A stretch of 64,000 nucleotides of DNA from positions 28,642,166 to 28,706,165 of the forward strand of contig NC_092579.1 in the NCBI RefSeq assembly GCF_037975245.1, in the 5' to 3' direction. How positions within the stretch are numbered: position 1 is the stretch's first letter; every line of letters starts with the position of its first letter. The position numbers and the translations under genes are program-made. Below are positions 50,937-61,282 of the stretch, piece by piece. The notes under the pieces are model-generated. The model saw nothing but the letters and a program-made list of their open reading frames with translations. It had not been told where the DNA came from and ran no database searches. This DNA comes from Apostichopus japonicus. Lineage: Eukaryota > Echinodermata > Holothuroidea > Aspidochirotida > Stichopodidae.

Positions 50937-53900
50937 TATTTTATATATACATTTCAGACAAGAATGTTTCGAATACATCAATAGCCATATATAAGCATTG
51001 ACTATTCTCAAATTTTATATGTTTTTTTTTATATTTAAATTCTTGATATACATTAAACCTGTAACGATTGAGTTGACATACCACTCATGCAGAGCAAACT
51101 TCCTTTTGAATAAAATTAATAACTGTACGTTCAGTTCGACAAAATTCCACTTTTGGCAAACGTGATCTTTAACCACGTTTATTCAGTATCAATTTTCTAA
51201 GTATATTGAGATTTAAAGATTTTGTTGTTGTTGATGATTTGCGAATTTAATAGTTTCAGATGGTATATGAGGTGTTTAAACCATATATACTGTCACCTGC
51301 GCGTAAAGAAAAAGAAAAGGTGTAAGCTACGATTTTAATAAAGAACGTCCCTTTAATTAAACACACGGTTACAAAGTATAATTTACAGTTGGGCGATCAG
51401 AAAATTCTGTATACTAACAATGAATAGCAAAGTTGTTTTGCGGTGTGTCCTATGCGCCTTGATTGCCTGTTATTGTAAATAGTAATAAAGTTACGACGCT
51501 CCCACGGTTTTGTTTAAGGTGCAAGAAAAAGGTTATATTAATTCGTTGCTATGCATGCAATGATATGCCCTGTATAAGCTTTATATGTTGAATCGTCACC
51601 GAAGACCTTTTAGCTAGCACCTCAATCGGAAAATAAAGTAAAATGGCGGACATAAAAAGTCAACTAAAATTGACATATCAAAGGGACTACACTGATATCT
51701 TCGTTATGAACAGGGTCAAGAGTCAAACCTGCAGGTTCCGGAGACATTTACATCACTGGGCCCCTCTTTTTTGAAGTTTTAATGTTTGCCTTAAAAGGTA
51801 GTCAGTATAGGCCCCAAATTATAGCAGGCTATAATTGCTATAGAAGTTATCGAAAAGTACTTTCCTGGAGGTCTTTACTCTCCAAATTGTTCTCAGACAT
51901 TTCTAAGGAACATACAAGATGACAGAATGAATGTTCCAGTGAGGGAACGAAGGTTGTAATCAAAACAGTTTAAGAATTTTGACCAAAGGTGGTGACCATA
52001 TTTGAATATCTAGCAGATTTTGGGCCAATACAGTATTCCTTTAAGTAAGGCTATATTATGTAAATAAGAATACATTATTCTTTATCCCATATTTCCCGAG
52101 CTCCCTTATTGAACCCGGGCCCGGGGTTGTAACCCCTCACATCCCCGCATATCCCCCCCCCCCTCATATACCCATCTCGTCTGGCCTGTTCGCCGTCATA
52201 AAAAGAAATTATTGTGATAACACATATAATGCATTTAGTGTAACATTGCTTGCCAAAATGGCCTCCGGCACGAACACAACATGTACCCTATGTAAATATT
52301 CAAAACATCGAATTCATAGGCTGTTTAAATGATTCAAACTGTGAATGATTTAAGTTTACGTCGTGTCATCCGGTTGATATCGTCACAAGGTTTCAAAATG
52401 ACTTCAAAAGATGTCATGAATAATGAGATATGATATAGGTTAATATTTTGATAATCTTCTCCGATAGGTGAAATATCATAATCTTGTGAAGGATTAACTT
52501 GTACCCGCCCTCATCCCCCCCCCGCTCACCCCACCCACCCTCTTTCCTTATCTTTCATAGTAAGAGCGTACGCTGAAAAGAACATAGATTATGAGGTAAT
52601 GTAATGTTATAAATATGTTGTCCGGATGACGTAATCTAAGTTATTTATAGTCAGACCGTCCATCTTGTCATAGTGTCCTCGACTATCTCGCAGGATGATA
52701 TTAGGGAAATGTTTAGTCTTAATCTGTTTTCCACCAGCTATACCGGTTTCCAAGTTATTCGAATCAGCATCATACGCATATATTACTGGAAATGCTCCTT
52801 TAAATGATAAAATAGATGTTGACGTTGTATCCTATATGCAGGCCCGGCTAAATGTTAATGATAATCCCTTTGTTTTAATAAATTCCCATTGGTGCTGAAA
52901 GATATTCAAACACCAGTTGTCCTTGAAGAATTTATAATACAGTGTAAACAAGTTATATTTGAGGCTATACAATTGTTATGTTTTGTCGGTTGAGTTAACA
53001 TATATGTTGCATCTGAGGAGACTGCCCTACTGGTATTTACGTAGACTAAGTAGTCCAGACGCTTTCATTGATGAGCCTAATATGTTTAAAGGGTATATAT
53101 GTAAATACACATGTATAATGTTATTACATGATGCTGCGCACGAACCTCAAACAACAGCTGTGTCCTACCAATTTTTAAAAATTTGCTCAAAATCAATTAG
53201 CCTATTTTTGCCTTTATATGCTAATGATCGAGAAGTATTTATCCTTCTCTTTAGACTCTCTTTTCTATAAACAAATTGAGAGAAATTGCTTCTTTTGTGA
53301 AAGATATTGCACTGTGTGGTAATCAATCTAAGCTTACAGAAATTGCCGTTATTCCACCGGCGTATTAGACCAACCAGCCTGCAGATACAGCCTGCTCTTT
53401 GCAAATTCTCCCAAAACGCTTACGGCTCCTTAATAATCCAGGCCTCTTAGACTTGTTTACTGTAGATTTGAACGACTAAGACGGGGTCCAGAGGTCCGCA
53501 GGCCGGAACAAAAAATATTATATTAAATCCATAACGAAGCTGGTAATAAAATATCTGTAACAAAAATATACATGAAACGAAAATTCAATTTGATGATTTT
53601 GTATTATGTAGCTAGGGATGACCAGTGATTAAACGAAAGTGTACTGTAATTTGTCGATGCCGGCACAAGGCTGTGTTGTAATTACCACGAGGTGAGCTAA
53701 GAAGCTATAGCGCTATATACTTACATCCCTGGGCTGTTGACGACGATTTGAACACCCCTCGAACCCCGGGGTTGCCATCATAAGGGTAGGCCCGTTCCTG
53801 ATTGGCTGTTATTGTTGTCAAGGCCATTCAACTTCAAAATAACACGTCCAAGTTTGAGCAAGGTATGCATATTTTATCGATGTGATGGTAAGTAAAATGT

Positions 53901-54108
53901 GGATGTAAAATTATCTCCAACGCACGTTCTATGTGATAAGCAAACTACAGAAGCTGTGACAGACCATTCTATTAAAAGATATATAGGTATATGTCAGCAA
54001 TATTTGGTGATATCAACGTTCAATATAAATGAATTATTTTAAATCCAGCCAATTTTAAAATTTCAATCTGTCTCACTTAGAAAATCATATGCAAATTCTA
54101 CAGTAACT

Positions 54109-54183
54109 TATATATATATTTTATATATATTTTTTATATATATACATATATGTTTATATAAATATAAATATATATATATATAT

Positions 54184-54238
<55 letters not shown>

Positions 54239-54262
54239 TAATATTTAATATATATATATATA
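54109..54262. repeat. Compound (TA)n / TATATTTTATA array
   Basis: Alternating TA blocks separated by TTTTATATATATTTTTTATA, AATATAAATA and ATTAAATA interruptions. Confidence 0.85.
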
Positions 54263-54978
54263 TGTTCTATGTAGGTGATGTTTAAGGTTTCCATTTCCTT
54301 TCAGTATGTAAACTTTACAGTGACATACCGTATGTAGGCATAGGAACGTGGATATATCCACGTATCTGTATGACTGTATGTATGTGTATGGTGAGAATTT
54401 ATAGATCTATCCTAATTACCCCATAATTTGCTAGACAGTCCAAATTTGGTCAGCTGTTGACGAGTTTTCATTTCATTATGACTTTCATTTCGTCTGCATA
54501 ATGATCGAAATATCAAATTGTCTAACGTCGGCCTTAACAATTTTTAGAGCCGTTTAATGTCTAAACAAGGGCGGTAGAGTTCCAAGATTTTAATGTTTTA
54601 TTGTATGTTTTGTCATGTCAAAACTTTTGTGTGCAAACACTGGTGATCTATTAACTAAAATACCCTATTGTACTTCTCTATACATAGCAAGGGCTAAGAA
54701 TGAACACGTGGAAAGCGACAGCAACATGTTACCATGCGCTATTATAGCCCACATTCTAAGCGAACGTTGCTTACCGTTGTTTACCATAAGTAATCGTTCT
54801 TAAGGGTATCCGTAGTTTAGCTCAAACGGAATCCCGGAGAATTTTGTTACCTGGTCGACCGGCTTGCTAGATGATTCACATATCCCAGCTGATCCTTTCT
54901 TTGGATATCAATCATCACCGACCGCAAATTTAATTGCTTGTTCCCCCCTGTCAACTTACTCGTACTGAACTAGTCGCT

Positions 54979-55080
54979 ATTGGCACAATAAGCCAATCAG
55001 AAACCTTGACGTCACAATTTTGACATGGCGCAATAAGTAGAGTGTGGACGGACAAACGCACAATGTTCGACTCAACCAAT
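54979..55080. promoter_or_regulatory. CRE with flanking CCAAT boxes
   Basis: A palindromic cAMP-response element, TGACGTCA, at 55007-55014 is flanked by CCAAT at 54993-54997 and 55076-55080 (both in CCAATCAG context) and ATTGG at 54979-54983. The spacing is promoter-like, but no transcript or gene is recognisable nearby. Confidence 0.3.
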
Positions 55081-56311
55081 CAGATACTAGCATCGTCGAT
55101 TCCAGGGGTTTAACACGGCTGTCAATATTAATTTTTTACCAGCAACAGATTCCCTGCTATTTAACGGCTGTGTGCCGTATATGCTCATACAGCAAAACAC
55201 TTTTTGTATCATAGGCCTATATATAATATATATATATTTTTTTCTTTTTGTGAAAAATACGTTTCGAAAATTGGGAAGCTTCGACTGTGGAAAGATACAT
55301 AAACAATTTGCGTGGTTCGTACCAGTATCAATACTGTTTGTATGATCAGGGCAAGTTGATTTTGTTTACTCGAATATGATTATTTCTTTAATTCCTTCGA
55401 TCTTTCGAAGCTGAAATTATTTTCAAAATAGAAAATGTGACGATTTCTTGGCTTAGATCTTGCCTATAGTACCAGTTATCATCGAAACAAAAAGTTGAAA
55501 CATCTACTGAGAACTTGAACCATTGTCATAGAGTCACATAGTACAGTCCCGATTTAAAGAATGGATCACGACACATGTTTGAGACCGAGGGGAGGGGTCG
55601 GGGGTCAGATCAATGCTTGGTGGTGGCGAAATTGCTGGCAGCACCAAGCCCGTGTAAAGATCATTGTTGAGAATATTATTGGGTTGGCCATGCCCTATTC
55701 ACACCCCCCCCCCTTCCACTGGTGTCGACATGGTGCTGATAGTTTATACCACAAATAGACGAGTTTTCTGTGCCCAGGTTATATCTTGGGTTATTTTGGG
55801 AAACTTACAAGAACACGCGAAGTATAAGATTATCTATTGAGAGAACTACAAATACTGGAATATAAATAATATCACCATAATCACGTGACCACAGTCCCAA
55901 AGTAAGAACGGCTGGAGATTTGAGAATGGAGTCATTTTGGCGTTGATAATGGCTTGTTTGCGTTTGGTACTCGATGGCTTTCTGAAGTTTTTTTTTCGCA
56001 TGACATTTATTTATGGTCCCGTACACGTAAAATCTTGCTAATAGTGATGCAAGAGTTATGCAGTTTCTGTTTTAAGAGATAACGATTTGGAGGATTTTCG
56101 AAGTTATTGATCCCTTGTATTGGCGTGTCCTACTACTACTAGTTTGAAACTGTTTTCACCCAAGTCCAATGTTCTCTCGCAGATGAGTAGGGATCAATGT
56201 ACATCTTTCTAGAAATTTCCCTTTCCGAAGGTGAAGATAGTCTGCATTTGTGAGCAATCAGTTGCATGAAGCTGATCAATAAACATATTGACATTAATCT
56301 GTTTTTTTTTT

Positions 56312-56622
56312 TGGTATAGTATGCTACGGTATGGTCATGATGGTGTGGTATGGTATGGTACGGTATGGCATGGCATGGTAAGGTACGGTATGGTATGGTA
56401 AGGTATGGTGTGGTATGGTATAGTATGGTATGGTACCGTGTGGTACGGTATGGTATGGTGTGGTATGCTATGGTATGGTATGGTATGGTATGGTGTGGTA
56501 CGGTATGGTATGGTATGGTATATGGTGTGGTGTGGTATGGTAAGGTAAGGTACGGTTCGGTATGGTACGGTATGGTATGGTATGGTATGGTACGGTGTTG
56601 TACGATATGGTATGGTATAGTA
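56312..56622. repeat. Pentanucleotide (GGTAT)n array, about 310 bp, degenerate
   Basis: TGGTA/CGGTA units with frequent single-base variants (ACGGTAT, AAGGT, GTGGT) in near-constant 5-bp register. Both strands stay open (VWYGM / HTIPY repeats), which is an artefact of the 5-bp unit. Confidence 0.95.
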
Positions 56623-57621
56623 GACATGCATGCATTACGTAGGGTATAGGCTATTTAGGATATTAATACCCAACATAAGGTTTACGAAGATAGTTACTCC
56701 CCGGCCCCTAACCCTATCTCGAAATTATAGTTGCGTTACTGGTCATGGTGATGTTAATACTAATTATACCTTAATATGTTAAGGGAATGTTGAAGAAACA
56801 ACAGGGTACTAAAGCTGTTCTCATTTCTAACTGCTTAAATTGCCTAGTAGCATCAATGATATTTCAGAGGAAGAGAACAGGTGAAGGGGTATCATCCTCT
56901 CTCTCTCCACCTCCACCTCTCTCCTCCCACCTCTCCCTCTCTCTCTCTCCCTTCCGCCCATCCTTCACCCGTATACTTATGTCCAAAAGAATTAACGATG
57001 AACATCAAATATCAGAAACAAATTACTAAACAGGAGCTATTGGTAGAAGAGCAAATATAATAACAGCAAACAAGGGTAAGAAACAAGCAAACAAATATCA
57101 GACAAGGGTCACATGAAGTTGACAAGCTCTCGTGTGAGGCTTATGTTCTTTTTAATTTACATTGTCACTGTTTCTGTTATAGTAGTTAGTACATCAGAGC
57201 TTCACATGTACCATATAATCACTATTTTCGTAATTATTTTGGTTCCCAATATTTTCCGACTTTTTACCTATCTTAATCGTATCCGTTTGTAAAGTACATC
57301 TGTTTTGGAAGAGGAAATTTGCCCTTAAACACCATTCCAGTATCCATCCGGTGAACTTGCCAAACGGTGAAATTGGTTTGGCTGACGCAGTCTGTATATA
57401 GTACAGAAAGTGCTCCACTGAATATAGACCCTATAGTTAGGCTTACGGGCTGCACTAAACTAGGGAGCTGATTGGATTACGACAAGCAATAGAATTAAGG
57501 GGATATTCCTGTCAGAGATTACATCATTTGTTATTTTGTCATTATATACTTTAATTATGACCGCGGTATATATCTACCGAACTTTCAAAAACGGCTGGTC
57601 ATGCGTTTATTGCAATGTTCC

Positions 57622-57683
57622 GTGCCACGAACATGTATAGTACCACGGATATGCCACGAATAGTGCCACGAATATGTATAGTA
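57622..57683 (+). repeat. Direct duplication of a 21-bp motif
   Basis: GTGCCACGAACATGTATAGTA at 57622-57642 recurs with one change at 57663-57683. A shorter related piece (GCCACGAATAGT) lies between them. Confidence 0.8.
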
Positions 57684-57828
57684 GAGAGATGATCATGTTA
57701 TTTTGGAGGAAATATATCTATAAATTTCTAACGGCAATAATCTACCAATGTTGCAGTCTTGCATGTTGGAATCGGGACGGGTTAGCTTAGAACTAAGGCG
57801 TCGAGGGCACCAAAAGGTGCCGAAGCAC

Positions 57829-57936
57829 GATACCGATACCCTGATACCGATACCCTGACACCGATACCCTGATACCGATACCCTGATACCGATACCCTGA
57901 TTCCGATATCCTGATACCTTGATACCGATATCCCTG
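57829..57936. repeat. 14-bp minisatellite
   Basis: About seven to eight units of GATACCGATACCCT, the right-hand ones diverged (GATTCCGATATCCT) and one truncated to GATACCTT. Confidence 0.9.
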
Positions 57937-58502
57937 TGGTCGCCACATACGTCAGTTTCATGTGTCCTGCTTGTTTCAAGGCCCATAGCCGTCGGTTGAA
58001 TCACTGGACACCGAGTAGTAATTTATGTCCCATGGTCCGTCTCTTCAGTACGGGACGGCAAAAGCATGATGCACTTATTAGCTTCACAATGTAACTCTGT
58101 CCTAAGCTTACTTGAGATTTATATCGAAGAAAGTAAATCATGGTTACCGTATGTAAAAGTTTAATTGTGAACGTATATGCAACCTGGGAGCTATAATGCA
58201 ACTTCTAAAAAAAAATTCACATACACGCAGAAAAGGGTTTGTTTTTGTTTCCCCTTAAAGTGGTAGGAAGACATATTACTTACGTACCCCCCCCCACTTC
58301 CTCCCCATATTCAAATAAATTTTGAATCATATATTGATATAACATTATCATAGACTACATCGAACACATTCTCAGTGCATGAGAAGAATTCATGAATAAA
58401 CAAAAATTAATTCATACGAAGTATGCATGGCGCTTACAAACTACCTTACTGTTATACTTTTTTCTATTTTCCCACTCTTCTGAAATCTTCGGCAGCCTTT
58501 TG

Positions 58503-58725
58503 CACGCAACACGCTAATTACCCAGTCAACTAGTACGTCAATTCGTGACAATAATTGGCAAATCTTTTGTTACATTTCAAATTGATTCTTTGCAGTTCGC
58601 AGTTGAGTCACGCAAGGGTAGCGGTAAACATCTATTATCAAAACTTAGTCTTTGATAAGCTTCGATGGGTCCTTTGTAGTTAACTGCAAATTTCTGCAAG
58701 CCTGTTCCGGTACCGTCACACGCAA
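58503..58725 (-). promoter_or_regulatory. Four same-strand TNGCGTG motifs
   Basis: On the minus strand TTGCGTG occurs at 58509-58503, TAGCGTG at 58516-58510, TTGCGTG at 58615-58609 and TTGCGTG at 58725-58719. These match the XRE core, but no gene is visible next to them and related TTGCGTGAC strings occur elsewhere in the window. It is recorded as a motif cluster without assigned function. Confidence 0.2.
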
Positions 58726-59563
58726 CATATAGGTTGTTTGCCAATAACACCTTTATTTTATTTTTTAACCTTCTTGTTGCAATCAGTTCTCATTTCAAAT
58801 ATATTCTACCATTGAACTGCCGAGTTTTCTGGTTCCATTTCTACTTTCCCCTCCCCCTCCCCTCGCCTCCCCTCCCCCTTAAAAGGATTTCGTTCCTTCT
58901 CTCTTTTCGGTTCCCGTGGAACGAGGGAGAGAAGCACATTGCTTTGAGGCTGTGTCCTAAAAAAGTATTCTGAAACGGTTCAAGTTATCAATCCCAAGAC
59001 GCGGGGGTGGTGTGTTTGCTATAAACGTGAGCTACATGGTTCATGCTGAACTATTTTCTGTAAGGATGGATTGCGGAGGGGGGGGGGGGGTTGCGTGTGG
59101 AAGTGTCTCTGTTTATCACTATCAAACTAGCATCCCACAGTCTTTTTGCTTAAGAATATCCTATTATACTCTTAGAAATTTGCTTTCACGTTTCGTGAGC
59201 GGGGGTAGGGAGGGGTGGGGGGGGGAGGAGGGGCATAGAATCAGACAAGATTACAAACAGCGGTATATGTGTCGTAAAACAATGCAAGAAATCCCCCCCC
59301 CCCATGGGCATCCGTTGCCCCTTCCTTAAAGAAAAAAATTATTAAATTATTAAATTATTCAAAAAATAACCGATGCTCTCCCCGTCGTTTTCTGGGATAC
59401 TGGCCAATTTCTCTAAAAGATCCCCTCCCCATGGGTCGAACAGGGTCACCCCCCCCCCATTATAAACCCCTATCGTTTGAGGTATACCGCCTCGTCCGAG
59501 TCGGAAAGGGACGTTAAGTTGCAGTCCTGGGAGGATGCATGGCTGCAAAATTTACACGTCTGC

Positions 59564-59596
59564 CCATGGAGCTATAATCTGTTTATAGCTCCATGG
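59564..59596. repeat. Perfect 14-bp hairpin
   Basis: CCATGGAGCTATAA (59564-59577) and its exact complement (59583-59596) flank a five-base loop TCTGT. Perfect stems of this length are unusual outside transposon ends or structured RNAs. Confidence 0.85.
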
Positions 59597-59797
59597 TCTG
59601 CCTGCACACGTTACTTCTCTGACCACTCTTTGGTCGGACACAGATAGATTTGTTATCAGCCGGTGTTCATTCATTCTCACATGGATATATATATATATAT
59701 ATATATATGGTTTCAGACAAGCTCAAGTTCTATTAGCTTCCTAACCCTTGTGAAAATACTAAACTACTAATAAAATAAAAGACCTGTTTAGTTGATT

Positions 59798-59905
59798 TAT
59801 TCATTTATTTACTCATTTAATTTTCATTTAATTAATCATTTAATTATTCATTTAATTATCATTTAATTATTTCATTCATTCATTTATTAATTAATTAATT
59901 AATAT
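59798..59905. repeat. Degenerate AT-rich tandem repeat (TCATTTAATTAT-like)
   Basis: Successive CATTTAATT/CATTTATT units of about 8-13 bases, ending in (ATTA)n. Confidence 0.75.
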
Positions 59906-61282
59906 TTTCGTATTCAGTGTAGCCTATAACACCTTTTTATAACCAATAACGGTGTATCGCTAATGAAGCTATAGCATGCATATGAACCCCCCCCCCCCCA
60001 CAAACCGCGGAACTACTGAAAGTAAAACTTGCGTGCGTGTATATAACCGACACGGTATAACGAAACTTGTTATCTCTGGCGCAATGTGTTTCATCAAATC
60101 TACACAAATTTGTTCACGGGCTTTTCGTTGTTGTTAATACAATACAAAAAAAGATCACCTTGGCATTCATACCAATATACGAATCCCTGCTTTGCTAAAT
60201 CGATCCTTTCTTACCTACCACCATGGAGTCTTGTTCCCTCAGCAAGTCAACATGTTAGTACACAATAGGCCGATAGAAATGACACAAAGAGTACCGAATT
60301 GGATATCTGACAAACAAACTTACCTATGAACAAGGGCAAACACGGGAAAAAAAAGGAAAAAAAAAAAACCGCTTCAGGTATAAATAGAGTGTTTTTTAAA
60401 AAACAGATAAACCCTTGGGTTTACAAAAAAAAAAAAACTGGTAAATCGTGAAAACAAGGCCTTCAAAAAGAGGCCTATATACATGTACTCAATATAGGGT
60501 ACACAGCATCTCAATAACCCCTTTTGTTCAGTTATTAAAAATCCCCCTACACCATGAAAGAAATACGTGATGGTCATTCAAAGCCTTCAATAACAACCAA
60601 ATTTGTTGAATACTGTTGTGAAAAACACGATTAAGTGAACGGGTACTATTGACATTTTTTGGGGGGGGGGGGGGAGGATATAACTTTTGTACATATGTTA
60701 TTGACCAAAAAAAGTGCTAGGTAATAAATAAAAACAGTTTATTTATAAAAAAAAAATTGTTTTCGAAATATATTCCGGTTGTGATATGTGGGAATTTAGG
60801 TCCCGACCGGAGAAGAGTTGGTGGTTTGTCGGCCAGATAAAACTCAGAAAGGAAATAGAAGAAGGAGTTTTAGGGCTTTGTTTTATGTATGTTGTAGATA
60901 CGGTAAAAAAAGATAAGTTAAGGATAAGAAAAGAAACCTCTGCTATCAGTACAGATTTGAATACTTGAGAAATCATCATGAATACATTCTGAGACTCACC
61001 AATTGGAAACGGCTGAACTAGTTATAGTCTATAACACAAAGACCATTATAGAAGTTCCCTATATGTAGATAAACTCAATTGGAGAATATACAACACCTAG
61101 TTTATGGCCTCAAATAATTGTCGACAATGCATAGAGGGTAGGAGGGGAATATACAGGACCCTCCCTCCTCCCCCCCCGCATACACCACCCCACAAAATTG
61201 ATCAAAATTGTATCATTTATAAGCCTATTATTATTTTATTATTTGGTGATTATCTGGACTGCGTTCTGCACGCTAGAATCAC

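Larger units (their letters stand above)
48842..56300. other. Intergenic spacer, 48.8-56.3 kb
   Basis: No gene recognised. It contains oligo-G tracts (12 G at 49429-49440, a run at 50551-50562), (TA)n arrays at about 50889-50949 and a complex one at 54109-54262, and a CRE plus CCAAT cluster near 55 kb. Between 52695 and 53460 several open segments look faintly coding but are broken by frame changes and stops. A tRNA-like A/B box pair (50192-50207, 50268-50278) is too weak to call a SINE. Confidence 0.45.
56630..61280. other. Intergenic spacer, 56.6-61.3 kb
   Basis: Downstream side of the SDR gene. It holds several small repeats listed separately, oligo-G/C tracts (13 G at 59078-59090, runs at about 59218-59226, 59291-59301, 59450-59458 and 59990-59999, T6G14 at 60655-60674), a CT-rich patch at about 56896-56952 and a (TA)n at about 59685-59708. 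A possible terminal SDR exon (60215-60306) is discussed with that gene. Nothing else recognised. Confidence 0.45.

Noticed and set aside
51643-51774. 43-aa frame MADIKSQLKLTYQRDYTD... with a good Kozak context
   Set aside because: Too short, no recognised domain and no clear downstream exon; chance cannot be excluded.
56139-56627. 162-aa HTIPY repeat frame
   Set aside because: It follows from the degenerate GGTAT pentamer array.
59342-59548. Minus-strand frame as the last exon of the SDR
   Set aside because: Phase and acceptor would fit, but the frame runs through an oligo-G tract (poly-Gly) and shows no likeness to SDR C-termini.
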